Of a stretch of 30,250 nucleotides of DNA, positions 12,971 to 20,740 are shown one piece after another; positions within the stretch are counted from its first letter, which is position 1, and every line of letters begins with the position of its first letter. The notes beneath the pieces are model-generated. The model did not search any database. It was not told where the DNA came from and was given only the letters and a program-made list of their open reading frames with translations. Origin of the DNA: a virus. A program made the position numbers and the translations under genes. The stretch lies in the IMG/VR virus record IMGVR_UViG_3300044825_000555, positions 1 through 30,250 of that record. The stretch is one strand, 5' to 3'.

Positions 12971-14746
12971 TTATATCGTTGTTAGTTGAGCTAATTCTGT
13001 ATTTGTTAAACCTCTTTCAAACAATAAGCATTGTCCAACACTTATAGCCTCTCCATATCCATAGTATGTACTTGGCTCTCCTAATCTAATTTCTGTTTTA
13101 GTACCATTGAAAGTCATAGTAGTACTATCTGTACCTATTTGTACTCCGTTTATATATAAAGCAAAATCTCCGGATTTGTATCTATATCCAATTTTTAACT
13201 TTTGACCTACAGAAAAAGAGCCCCCATTTATTATTACTCCACCATAACCACCATTCCCAAAAAATGTTTTAACTTCTATAGCTCCAGCAACATAAACAAT
13301 CGCAATTGTTGATATGGCATTTGCCGAGCCTAATTCATTACTAAAAATATTAGCTGCTAAACCTCTATCCCCTTTTACAATACACTCAACAAAAATACTA
13401 CCTTCGGATTGCCCAATTAAACTACTTATCCCAGTTTTATAACAAGAGTCAGCTAATCTTGTTACAGAAGTAGAAGTAGTAGGTATATATGAAGTAGGGT
13501 AAGCAGATGCTTCAATTTGAGCACCCCATATAAACCCACCATTAACGCCATTACCAGTATATTGAGGTAAATTACTTCCATCAATAGTGTATCCGGTTGT
13601 TGGCAAAAACGAGAATACTGGAGCTACAACTGTAGAAGTAGTTGTTACTGTTAAAATTATTCTATACCAACCATTGCCAACGGATTGAATTGAATGAGTT
13701 ACGCTTCCAGAAGTTGAAACTAAAGATTGATTTGTTAAATTATAAATTACATAAGGATTGCCAGTTACACCACCAATTCTAAAATAAGCATAAGTGTATT
13801 CACTTGATTTGAAATATGCACTTAAAGTATAAGCCGTTCCACTTGCAACTGTATCAACTTGATATACAAATTTATTGCCACTTGCATTGTTAGAAACTAA
13901 CTTGTCAGCATTTTGAGTTCCATCTGGACTTATTGCTACATTTGAAGATTTAGTTATTCCATCAACTTCCCAAACTGCATTGCTAAAATCTTCACTATAA
14001 GTAACAACATTCGTACTCTGCTTCTCTAACAATAAACTCGGACAACCATTTTCATAAGTTAATCTCGGTACGTTTAATCTGTCTGTAGTAGGGAAGTATG
14101 GTTTTAAAGCTCCATAATTTGCTTGATAACCCCAAATATAAACACCTTTACCAGTTCCAATATATCCAGTAGTACTTCCATTATTTAAAAATACATAGCA
14201 ATAAGTATTTGCACTTGTAGGCAAATCATAAGAAAAACTACATCTATACCAACCATTGCCAACATTTTCAATACTTTGATTAGCTCCGGTAGTTGTTCCA
14301 TTAGCTAAATTAAATACGTTAGATTGATATCCAGCAGTTCCATCATAAAACTGTAAATTAATATGACTTAATGTATTCGCCTTAGCATAAACTGATATAG
14401 TATTTATTCCTTTTTGTAAAGGTAAAATTTGATAGGCAATATGAGCATCATTTGCTGAATTATCATATAAAAAATCAGCAGTATTTGTACCATTAGGAGC
14501 AGTTGCAGCATTACCAGTAACACTTGCTTGATATTTTGACCAAGCTGTATTTGCAAAATCTTCACTATAAGTAGATAAATTCCAACAAACATTTTCCACT
14601 TGCCCTAAACTATTAATACGAGTGCCATCACTTCCTCTTACGAAATCTAAATCTCCACTTCCATCACTTGGAATTATAGAATAAACCTTATCTTCTTTAT
14701 AGCCACTTGGTATCAATACAAGTGAAGCATCGTTTAATAAACTCAT
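12971..14746 (-). CDS. Tail fibre / adhesin with tandem jellyroll domains and LamG-like C-terminus
   Basis: This is a 591-residue protein. After a 50-residue N-terminal region come two homologous, probably jellyroll carbohydrate-binding modules. Their anchors are YSEDFANTAWSKYQ (about 60) and YSEDFSNAVWEVDG (about 247), each later followed by VGNGWYR and IWGYQ or IWGAQ. The last 160 residues (SIFVECIVKGDRG...FALYINGVQIG...GQCLLFERGLTNTELAQL) look like a LamG/concanavalin-like lectin fold. The likely job is binding a cell-surface glycan as receptor. The duplicated modules suggest gene-internal duplication and diversification. Its ATG overlaps the stop of the small gene upstream (ATGA). Confidence 0.8.
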   Translation of the reverse strand: MSLLNDASLVLIPSGYKEDKVYSIIPSDGSGDLDFVRGSDGTRINSLGQVENVCWNLSTYSEDFANTAWSKYQASVTGNAATAPNGTNTADFLYDNSANDAHIAYQILPLQKGINTISVYAKANTLSHINLQFYDGTAGYQSNVFNLANGTTTGANQSIENVGNGWYRCSFSYDLPTSANTYCYVFLNNGSTTGYIGTGKGVYIWGYQANYGALKPYFPTTDRLNVPRLTYENGCPSLLLEKQSTNVVTYSEDFSNAVWEVDGITKSSNVAISPDGTQNADKLVSNNASGNKFVYQVDTVASGTAYTLSAYFKSSEYTYAYFRIGGVTGNPYVIYNLTNQSLVSTSGSVTHSIQSVGNGWYRIILTVTTTSTVVAPVFSFLPTTGYTIDGSNLPQYTGNGVNGGFIWGAQIEASAYPTSYIPTTSTSVTRLADSCYKTGISSLIGQSEGSIFVECIVKGDRGLAANIFSNELGSANAISTIAIVYVAGAIEVKTFFGNGGYGGVIINGGSFSVGQKLKIGYRYKSGDFALYINGVQIGTDSTTMTFNGTKTEIRLGEPSTYYGYGEAISVGQCLLFERGLTNTELAQLTTI

Positions 14747-14895
14747 AATAAATTGTTTAATTTAGAAACCAAGCAATCTTGTCCCTCAAAAAATCCACCA
14801 TCAGCATCTATTCTTGCCTTAAATGGTATAGCATATCTATTTAATGTAGATATTGCAGCCTTAAAAACTCTACTAAATAACGCTAAAGTAATCAT
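14743..14895 (-). CDS. Small protein sharing a C-terminal motif with the large tail protein
   Basis: This 50-residue ORF starts at an ATG overlapping the upstream stop (TAATG) and ends with a TGA overlapping the fibre ATG (ATGA). It is thus coupled on both sides. Its last 20 residues contain GGFFEGQDCLVSKLNNLL, closely matching the end of the 749-residue tail protein (GAFYEGEACLVNKINNLELI). Such short FxEGxxCL proteins sit near tail fibre genes in Bacteroidota phages. The motif may mark attachment to the tail tip. No function is established. Confidence 0.7.
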   Translation of the reverse strand: MITLALFSRVFKAAISTLNRYAIPFKARIDADGGFFEGQDCLVSKLNNLL

Positions 14896-15152
14896 TAGTA
14901 TAAAACTACGCTTCCAGAAGTTAAAGTTATAGAAGTAAAGCTCTTGCCGGTAGGAGCAAAAATAATCATACCAGCAGTTATTGTTTTACCACTTAATCCC
15001 ATAGAAGAAACTGCATTTGAGCCATCTAAAGTCAAAGATGAAACAATGCAATCTGTATTTACAACAAACGCTTCAAAATTCTTATCGTTTGCTGAAGTAT
15101 TAGATACAAGATAACTACCACTTGCACCACTTATTCTTTCTAATAAAGTCAT
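14895..15152 (-). CDS. Small beta-rich virion protein (putative)
   Basis: This 85-residue protein is rich in Ser, Thr and Gly and probably all beta (GASGSYLVSNTSANDKNFEAF, FTSITLTSGSVVLY). Its regular small residues suggest a capsid-decoration or fibre-base protein. Position between connector-type genes and the adhesin gene supports a virion role. It has no recognised family and ends with a one-base overlap with the next small gene. Confidence 0.6.
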   Translation of the reverse strand: MTLLERISGASGSYLVSNTSANDKNFEAFVVNTDCIVSSLTLDGSNAVSSMGLSGKTITAGMIIFAPTGKSFTSITLTSGSVVLY

Positions 15153-15173
15153 TTCTTTTTATTTTAAATAGGT

Positions 15174-15602
15174 TTAATTAGGAATTTGACACTCATTATA
15201 TACAAAATCTACACCCAAAGTAAAGCTAAACCTTGCCCCACCTAAATAGTCCGGAGTTTGCTCTTCAACCACATCAAAAGAAACATCGCCTAAACGAACT
15301 TCTTGATTGTATTTTAAAGCCGAGAGAATATCTCCACCTATTTGAATGCAGTCGCTTTTTACGTCCTCTACATTGGTTTGATCTTGTAAGGTTTTATCCA
15401 AAGTAAATAACTCAACATTGAAAGTCATCACATTGCCACTTATAGAGCCATTAGCAATGTTAAAAAACATAGCCGGATAGTTGTTATCCCCTTGCTCTAA
15501 AAAGTCAAACGTATCCCCAAAGAATACAGTTTTAACTTGCTTATGACTTTCCCCTAACGAGCTTATTGTTTGTATTACTTGGTTTAGTGTCATTTTTTTC
15601 AA
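15174..15602 (-). CDS. Putative tail-terminator / head-tail completion protein
   Basis: Two starts are possible: TTG at 15602, or the ATG at 15593 three codons later (MTLNQVIQTIS), which I prefer. The protein is about 139 residues, with an N-terminal helix and then beta-strands (VMTFNVELFTLDK, EVRLGDVSFDVVEEQTPDYLGGARFSFTLGVDFV). That is the helix-plus-sheet shape of tail-terminator (gpU-like) and related phage proteins. It follows the DUF6712-type connector gene, a fitting place for a head-tail completion protein. No signature motif confirms it. Confidence 0.6.
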   Translation of the reverse strand: MKKMTLNQVIQTISSLGESHKQVKTVFFGDTFDFLEQGDNNYPAMFFNIANGSISGNVMTFNVELFTLDKTLQDQTNVEDVKSDCIQIGGDILSALKYNQEVRLGDVSFDVVEEQTPDYLGGARFSFTLGVDFVYNECQIPN

Positions 15603-15660
15603 TTTTAGCCAAGAAGAGTTTTAACTTCTCAACATTTTTGTTGTTATAATTTTTTGCCAT
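15541..15660 (-). CDS. Short coupled ORF (39 aa) overlapping the next gene
   Basis: The ATG at 15660 overlaps the stop of the connector gene as TAATG. The frame encodes 39 residues (MAKNYNNKNVEKLKLFLAKI, then EKNDTKPSNTNNKLVRGKS), basic and partly helical. It runs 53-62 bases into the next gene. The first 20 codons fill an otherwise empty gap. It may be a genuine small gene, or simply keep ribosomes moving into the downstream start. Confidence 0.45.
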   Translation of the reverse strand: MAKNYNNKNVEKLKLFLAKIEKNDTKPSNTNNKLVRGKS

Positions 15661-16253
15661 TAGCAATCGTTGCTGTTTCTATAAATGTTTCCTTGATACT
15701 TCTCTTCAAACGTTCTTTTTCTATCATAGCAGCAATCATCTAAAAATATAGAGCTTGTATATGCGTCATTATCCGGTAGTATCGTTTCAATCGTACTTCC
15801 TGGATTAATATACAAAGGTAAGTTACCTATTGATGCTTGGTATTTTAAATAATTAATTAATCTCTCTTTGTAGAACTCTGCTCTTGTTTTGTATCTCGCT
15901 GAAATATCTAACAAATCTTGCATTGATGGTTGAGTAGTATTCTCTCCAGTTTTTTGTACCACTCCTTTAGTATAGAATTGATAATTTAACTCTACACTTA
16001 ATTCGCTTAATACATAATAAACCAAAGTGTCTGCTATATAGTCATTGATTAAGGTAACCTCTGCCGGAGTTAAGTTATTAGCTTGAATACCGGTAAGAAT
16101 ACGATTGTATAGAGCAGTCCCAAGAGCTGGGTGTATGTACATATCTTGACTCGCTTTGATTTCTGGATAAAGTAGTTTCTCATCTACGTTACCGGCTAAA
16201 CCACTACGCTCTTTTATTGAATTAGGACTAATTATAAGTATGTTCTTGCTCAT
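15660..16253 (-). CDS. DUF6712-like head-tail connector protein
   Basis: This is a 197-residue mainly helical protein with DEKLLYPEIKASQDMYIHPALGTALYNRILTGI near the N-terminus, ADTLVYYVLSELSVELNYQFYTKGVVQK in the middle and YKERLINYLKY near the end. The pattern fits the gp6/DUF6712 family of connector adaptors that bind under the portal. It begins two bases after the portal gene, a standard location for an adaptor. Confidence in a connector role is good; the exact ring (adaptor or stopper) is not resolved. Confidence 0.75.
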   Translation of the reverse strand: MSKNILIISPNSIKERSGLAGNVDEKLLYPEIKASQDMYIHPALGTALYNRILTGIQANNLTPAEVTLINDYIADTLVYYVLSELSVELNYQFYTKGVVQKTGENTTQPSMQDLLDISARYKTRAEFYKERLINYLKYQASIGNLPLYINPGSTIETILPDNDAYTSSIFLDDCCYDRKRTFEEKYQGNIYRNSNDC

Positions 16254-16255
16254 TT

Positions 16256-18151
16256 TTATTTGTTTTTACGCATTACGATATTGCTTTTCCATTCATGTCG
16301 GCAGCTTGGAGAATGTTCGCCACTTGGCATAGTCCACCAACCACCTTTTCTGTCCCATACTGAATAACCTAATCTTGCACTAATTTGCTCAATATCACTT
16401 CTTGAATAGAATTTATCTAAAGACATTAATCGTTTGCAAAACTCTCTACTTGGATGAGCAGCAGTATTCCTCTCTCCAGCTGGTACTATATCTTTCCACT
16501 CATAAGAGTATCTAATCATAAAAGATTTAGTTTCTGGCTCTATTTTAGTTAAGTCCTTTAAAGGAGCAGTTAATTCGTGTATAATTACGCCTTTCTCCAT
16601 TCCTTGAGTTAAACTCCCACTCTTAATTAAGTCCTCAATATTAACCTTAACTGTTTCAACATCAAGTTTTAATGTTTCTGCAATTACTTCCGGAGTTATT
16701 CTCTTATCCTTGCTTATTAAGTCAAGTATATCAGCTTTAGTTTGGTTTATAGATGCAAATAATTCGTAATCGGTATTCTCATCAAATCTTGTTTTCTTTT
16801 TTAGCACTTGGAAGTTAGATGCTGCTTCGCCAAACTCTTCAAATATAAACTCATCGCTCATTTGTTGAGGTAAATCAGCTCCTTGTGCTTCTGGAGGAAG
16901 TCCTACAATTGCCCTTACCTCATTAGGAGTCATGCTTTCAAGTACCTTATTTGCAACTAAAGGAGATAAACTATTTAAAGAGTCAATAACATCTTGACTT
17001 GTTGAGCTTGTTTTTGCCTCTAATTTAGGAGCACCTAACATTTCTCTAATCTCATCTTTAGTCAAATTTTGAGCTATAATTTCTGCACTAAATTCAATTC
17101 CAATAGGATCAACTGATTGAATATTCATAGGCTCTTTTACACCTCTGTAGCTGCCTATCATATTAATAACTGCCTCTATTTGTCTTTGCTTGTAATTTAC
17201 ATAAGTGTTTTTAAATATCTCATATCCATCACGCATCTCTTGTCTGCCACCTAATTTGCCAGGCTCTGCAATACCAAATAAAGCCGGAGTAGTAATTTGA
17301 TGAGCTACATAAATGTTTGTTCTAATTAACTCATCTACATGACCAAAATCTTCTTTAGTCAAATCACTTGCACCTAAATCATCTATGATTGGCTTTCTTC
17401 CACTATCGTTTACAAATGACAATAAGAATTTCTTGCCATCACTACCGGTAAATTTATTCTCAAACTTACGCTCAATAATTCTTTTCTCTTCTGGATTAGG
17501 CTCTCCGTTTGGTAAAGTAATTAACTTGCTCGGAGTGAAGCCAGTTTGTGCATTGCCTAAAACGTGTTTACTTACTTCAATATCACTTTCAATATAATTC
17601 AAACCACCGAAATAAGATGGCAAAGGATAAATGCTAATTCCAGCTCTATATTCTTTTACAAATAAGATTTGGCTTCCTTTAGGGAAGTTAGGATTAAACG
17701 CTGGATATATTTTAACATCTTCGTACTTGTCTTTCCAATTCTCTTTTATCCAAAATTGAGTATTGTCTTTGTTAGTTCTAACTTTAGAATAATCTACATG
17801 GTAAATATCCGAGATCATTCCATTCATTGACCAAATAACTTGAAGATAAAAGCCACCAAAAAGCTCATTATCAGTTACTATCTTTTTAGTAACCTCTTCA
17901 AGTGTTTCTACTTGGTTTGCATTTCTAATAAAAAGCTCTCCGTAAACGTCTCCGGCTTTCCAGCCATTGCCACAGATATAGTTAATCTTACCTTTTATTA
18001 ATGCTTGATGCTTTGCAGATTTCTTATAAAGCTCTAATAAGTATTCTGGATAGTCATTCATATGACCATACTCATAATAACCTACTCCCTTTTTCTCTTT
18101 ATAGTCCGGTTGTCTTGCCTCTGCAAATGTTAATATACTGAAATTATCCAT
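16256..18151 (-). CDS. Portal protein with wHTH insert and MuF-like C-terminus
   Basis: This is a 631-residue protein. The first 440 residues are a phage portal of the type seen in Bacteroidota phages: KHQALIKGKINYICGNGW, LIRTNIYVAHQITTPALFGIAE, and YEIFKNTYVNYKQRQIEAVIN. Residues about 466-517 resemble a winged helix (ADILDLISKDKRITPEVIAE...VNIEDLIKSGSL). The last 64 residues, from SREFCKRL through SVWDRKGGWWTMP to SPSCRHEWK, have the C-x-H-like ending of Mu gpF-type minor head proteins. The portal forms the packaging ring; the tail part likely sits inside the capsid. The gene overlaps its upstream neighbour by eight bases. Confidence 0.82.
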   Translation of the reverse strand: MDNFSILTFAEARQPDYKEKKGVGYYEYGHMNDYPEYLLELYKKSAKHQALIKGKINYICGNGWKAGDVYGELFIRNANQVETLEEVTKKIVTDNELFGGFYLQVIWSMNGMISDIYHVDYSKVRTNKDNTQFWIKENWKDKYEDVKIYPAFNPNFPKGSQILFVKEYRAGISIYPLPSYFGGLNYIESDIEVSKHVLGNAQTGFTPSKLITLPNGEPNPEEKRIIERKFENKFTGSDGKKFLLSFVNDSGRKPIIDDLGASDLTKEDFGHVDELIRTNIYVAHQITTPALFGIAEPGKLGGRQEMRDGYEIFKNTYVNYKQRQIEAVINMIGSYRGVKEPMNIQSVDPIGIEFSAEIIAQNLTKDEIREMLGAPKLEAKTSSTSQDVIDSLNSLSPLVANKVLESMTPNEVRAIVGLPPEAQGADLPQQMSDEFIFEEFGEAASNFQVLKKKTRFDENTDYELFASINQTKADILDLISKDKRITPEVIAETLKLDVETVKVNIEDLIKSGSLTQGMEKGVIIHELTAPLKDLTKIEPETKSFMIRYSYEWKDIVPAGERNTAAHPSREFCKRLMSLDKFYSRSDIEQISARLGYSVWDRKGGWWTMPSGEHSPSCRHEWKSNIVMRKNK

Positions 18152-18497
18152 AAACTACATATGTATTTAATGTTTCGTTAGTTGTAAATACTGTATCATT
18201 GTCAATTACTCTTACTAAACCAACTTCTAACTCTTGGCCGGTTGTAGCTACTGCTGAATTTGAGCCAAATACTAAATAATTCCATTGCCCAATTGTTAAG
18301 GCATTGAAAAAAGCATAAGGAAATTCATTGTATCTATTAGGATAAGGACTTAAATCGGTGCTTCTTAATTTAGTAATAGTAATTACTTGCTTCGTAACCA
18401 CATTAGTAAACTGAAAATACCAATAAGCCCATGCACTCGTTTCTTTTTCATTTAGAGTGAAGATAAAATTAGTAGGATTGTCAAGATTAAGTACCAT
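18144..18497 (-). CDS. Small phage structural-type protein
   Basis: I start this gene at the internal Met (MVLNLDNPTNFIFTL), giving 117 residues. The longer frame starting at 18569 would translate straight through a terminator hairpin at 18523-18555 and begins with a sequence unlike its family. Bacteroidota phages carry similar small beta-rich proteins of the form (FTLNEKETSAWAYWYFQFTNVVTKQV...RYNEFPY) near the tail or capsid genes. Its function is unknown; an accessory virion role is likely. It overlaps the portal start by eight bases. Confidence 0.65.
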   Translation of the reverse strand: MVLNLDNPTNFIFTLNEKETSAWAYWYFQFTNVVTKQVITITKLRSTDLSPYPNRYNEFPYAFFNALTIGQWNYLVFGSNSAVATTGQELEVGLVRVIDNDTVFTTNETLNTYVVYG

Positions 18498-18522
18498 TCT
18501 ATATGTAAATAGGTAAACCTCT

Positions 18523-18555
18523 AAAAATACAAAAAGGAGTGGTAAAAACCACCCC
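18523..18555 (-). terminator. Intrinsic terminator after the major tail protein gene
   Basis: On the minus strand GGGGTGGT pairs with ACCACTCC (8 bp, one G-U) around a TTTT loop (18536-18555), followed by TTTTTGTATTTTT. It lies 27 bases past the stop of the tail-protein gene. It would end most transcripts there and lower expression of the portal and later genes. Confidence 0.75.
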
Positions 18556-18581
18556 TCTTTTATATACAACTACGAACAACC

Positions 18582-19091
18582 TTAGTTTGTAATAGCTCCT
18601 ATTGTAGCAGCAGATACAGACCACATTGGATCAGCTTCCATTGCTTGGAATGTTAAAGAGTAGCCATTTCTGTCGCCAGATGCAGTACCAGTAGCAGAAT
18701 TACCAGAAGTAATATCTAAACCATTTTTTGCACCTATTAACCAATAAGCCCCGTTCATATCTTCAACGATAGCCATTAATCTGTTTTTAGCCAATAACAA
18801 GATTTCGTTTCTTGTTGCTGCAGCTAATTTGTTTAAAACTACCACAACTTCTTGTTGGTAGAATATAGTTCCGTTTTGTACGTTAGCAGTAATAGTTTCA
18901 GTAAGTGAAGATGTTTCACGAACTTGAGAATATAGCCAGAATTTTTTACCAGCGTCCATTGTTAATGTAGCAACACCAGCAGCGTAAGCGATTGAAGCAA
19001 CATTATCAAATTCTACAAATCTTACTGACTTTACACCACCTAACGACTCTTTACAATCTAATACGAAACCTTGAGTTAAAGCACAAGCCAT
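18582..19091 (-). CDS. Major tail protein (tube) candidate
   Basis: This 169-residue protein begins MACALTQGFVLDCKESLGG and contains AGKKFWLYSQVRETSSLTET, VVVVLNKLAAATRNEILLLAKNRLMAIVEDMNG and SGDRNGYSLTFQAMEADPMW. The central helix pair between beta segments recalls tail-tube folds, and this family is abundant next to capsid genes in Bacteroidota phages. It is bounded by terminator-like hairpins on both sides, consistent with a protein needed in high copy. A head decoration protein is the main alternative. Confidence 0.65.
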   Translation of the reverse strand: MACALTQGFVLDCKESLGGVKSVRFVEFDNVASIAYAAGVATLTMDAGKKFWLYSQVRETSSLTETITANVQNGTIFYQQEVVVVLNKLAAATRNEILLLAKNRLMAIVEDMNGAYWLIGAKNGLDITSGNSATGTASGDRNGYSLTFQAMEADPMWSVSAATIGAITN

Positions 19092-19114
19092 GTTTATTTA
19101 ATTTAAAAATTGAG

Positions 19115-19144
19115 AAGAAAAGTGGGAGTATTTAAACCCCCACT
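19115..19144 (-). terminator. Terminator-like hairpin after the capsid gene
   Basis: On the minus strand AGTGGG pairs with CCCACT, extendable by a G-T pair, around a loop of about 12 bases, followed by TTTCTTCTC. It lies just after the capsid stop. The T-tract is interrupted, so it is probably a partial terminator or 3' stabiliser. Confidence 0.5.
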
Positions 19145-19153
19145 ATAATTTTA

Positions 19154-20113
19154 TTATACTAATACGAAAGCAACCATTTGAGTACCGAACGCATAGTTCA
19201 CACCCATTTTGAATTCACTTACGAAACGAACTTCATCAGCTTCTTTAGCGTAGAAGATTTCAAATTTCTCTTCTTCGTTCAATAAGTCAGTACCTAAGAA
19301 TAAGTTTTCTAAATTTGTAGCATACATTTTAGAAGTACCATTTAAACCTGGAGTAGCAACAACTTCAATTGAAGTACCTGGTAAGAAGAAAGAGCTATCA
19401 GCTTTTACATCTACTGCATAATGGAACATATTAGCATTTTTCAATGCGATAGTGTATGTACGGAATACATCTTGACCACAGAAGATTTTAGTGCTATCTT
19501 TAGATACGATTTCAGCAGGGATTGCTTTGTAGATTGCATCAAAAGCAGCGATTACGTTAGAAGCAACGATACCTACTGCAGTAGTGATTGGAGTAGCAAT
19601 GTAAGCAGCAGCGTTAGCTAAGATTACAGTACCATCAGCAGCAGCTAATTTAGCGATACCATCAAATTTGTTTAAGTTAGCAGTACCAGAAGCAGTATCG
19701 CCTTGCCAGATAGCAGTTTCTAATTGAGCAGCAATTTTAGCAGCTTTTAAATTAGAATAATCTTCAGCATAAACCATTTCAGTATACATTGATCCTGCAG
19801 GTAAAGCTTTTTGAAGATATTTAGTTTCTAAAGATTTGATACAAAGAGCTTCGTTAACTTTGATTTTACCAATAGTTACAGTTCTTTGAGTGAAAGTAGT
19901 AGTACCAGAAGCATTGAAGCCACAAGTTCCACCAGCTTGGAATACTGCATCAGTATCCATGATGTTGATTTTTTCAGCAGATTTTACACCTACCATTACG
20001 TTACCTTGATTTTTAATCAAAGTAGCAGTTTTTGCTCCTAATACAGCAGCAGACACTAATAAATCTTGATTTTCAATAGTGTAGTTTGATAAAGCACTTA
20101 CGTTAAACGCCAT
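19154..20113 (-). CDS. Major capsid protein
   Basis: This 319-residue protein shows capsid features: VSALSNYTIENQDLL, the middle GSMYTEMVYAEDYSNLKAAKIAAQLETAIWQGD (a long spine-type helix), PAEIVSKDSTKIFCGQDVFRTY, and a C-terminal ADEVRFVSEFKMGVNYAFG, as in HK97-fold capsids that bind a partner by this end. It follows the protease and scaffold genes, the canonical order within a capsid block, and codon use near AAA/GCA/GTA looks optimised. A cleaved N-terminal delta domain is not obvious, so the separate scaffold would serve. The assignment rests on family look and context. Confidence 0.82.
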   Translation of the reverse strand: MAFNVSALSNYTIENQDLLVSAAVLGAKTATLIKNQGNVMVGVKSAEKINIMDTDAVFQAGGTCGFNASGTTTFTQRTVTIGKIKVNEALCIKSLETKYLQKALPAGSMYTEMVYAEDYSNLKAAKIAAQLETAIWQGDTASGTANLNKFDGIAKLAAADGTVILANAAAYIATPITTAVGIVASNVIAAFDAIYKAIPAEIVSKDSTKIFCGQDVFRTYTIALKNANMFHYAVDVKADSSFFLPGTSIEVVATPGLNGTSKMYATNLENLFLGTDLLNEEEKFEIFYAKEADEVRFVSEFKMGVNYAFGTQMVAFVLV

Positions 20114-20140
20114 TTTTCTTAATTTTAAATTGTTATTTGA

Positions 20141-20707
20141 TTATTTTACTTTTTTAGCCATTTCTAAAAAACGATTGATTTTTTCGTTTTTCTTTTCAAT
20201 TTTTTGAAAGCTACTTGGAGCATCAATTGGATCAGCAGTTGCAGTTGTAGCTAAACCCTCAATTGCAGAAGCTAAATCTTTAATAGCTGCTTCAAATTTA
20301 GAGTACATTGCTAAAGCATTTTCCTCTTGGCTTACCAATTTTGCAGATTGCTCTTCAAATTGACCTTTAGTAGCTGCTAACTCTTCTTCAAGTTTAGCAA
20401 TCTTTTCTTTTAATTCTTGCTCGGCATCTACTTCCGGCATTTCTTCTTCTACCTCTGGAGTTTTAATTTCAACAATCATACCATTCTCATCTAAGACAAT
20501 AATGGTTTTGTCTGCTAAAATATGCTCTCCCATAGGTGCAAAAGTTCCATCAGCTAAAGTAACAATACCACCTACTTCATACTTATCTACGTTGATTGTA
20601 GTACCATCTTCTAATGTGTACTCTACAAACTCAACTTGACTTTCTGTAGCAATTGGAGCATCATTAAATAGCTCTTTTACTTTGTTTACGAAATCAATTG
20701 GGTGCAT
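20141..20707 (-). CDS. Putative scaffold protein
   Basis: This is a 188-residue protein. Its N-terminal half is beta-rich and carries a GGIVTLADGTFAPMGEHILADG-like repeat pattern (DGTTINVDKYEVGG, ADKTIIVLDENGMIVEIK). The middle is a long acidic coiled coil (EQELKEKIAKLEEELAATKG). The tail is basic (KKNEKINRFLEMAKKVK). Acidic coiled coil plus basic C-terminal helix, encoded between protease and capsid genes, fits a scaffold that binds the capsid protein and is removed by the protease. Confidence 0.65.
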   Translation of the reverse strand: MHPIDFVNKVKELFNDAPIATESQVEFVEYTLEDGTTINVDKYEVGGIVTLADGTFAPMGEHILADKTIIVLDENGMIVEIKTPEVEEEMPEVDAEQELKEKIAKLEEELAATKGQFEEQSAKLVSQEENALAMYSKFEAAIKDLASAIEGLATTATADPIDAPSSFQKIEKKNEKINRFLEMAKKVK

Positions 20708-20740
20708 GATATATTTTATTTTAATTAGTGAACAATAATT

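Noticed and set aside
14404-14592. A 62-codon minus-strand frame inside the fibre gene
   Set aside because: It lies wholly within the 591-residue fibre gene in another frame and reads as repetitive Leu/Ile/Gln-rich sequence with no own leader.
18498-18569. Longer start at 18569 for the gene before the portal
   Set aside because: The extra 24 codons cover the terminator hairpin at 18523-18555 and do not look like part of the family.
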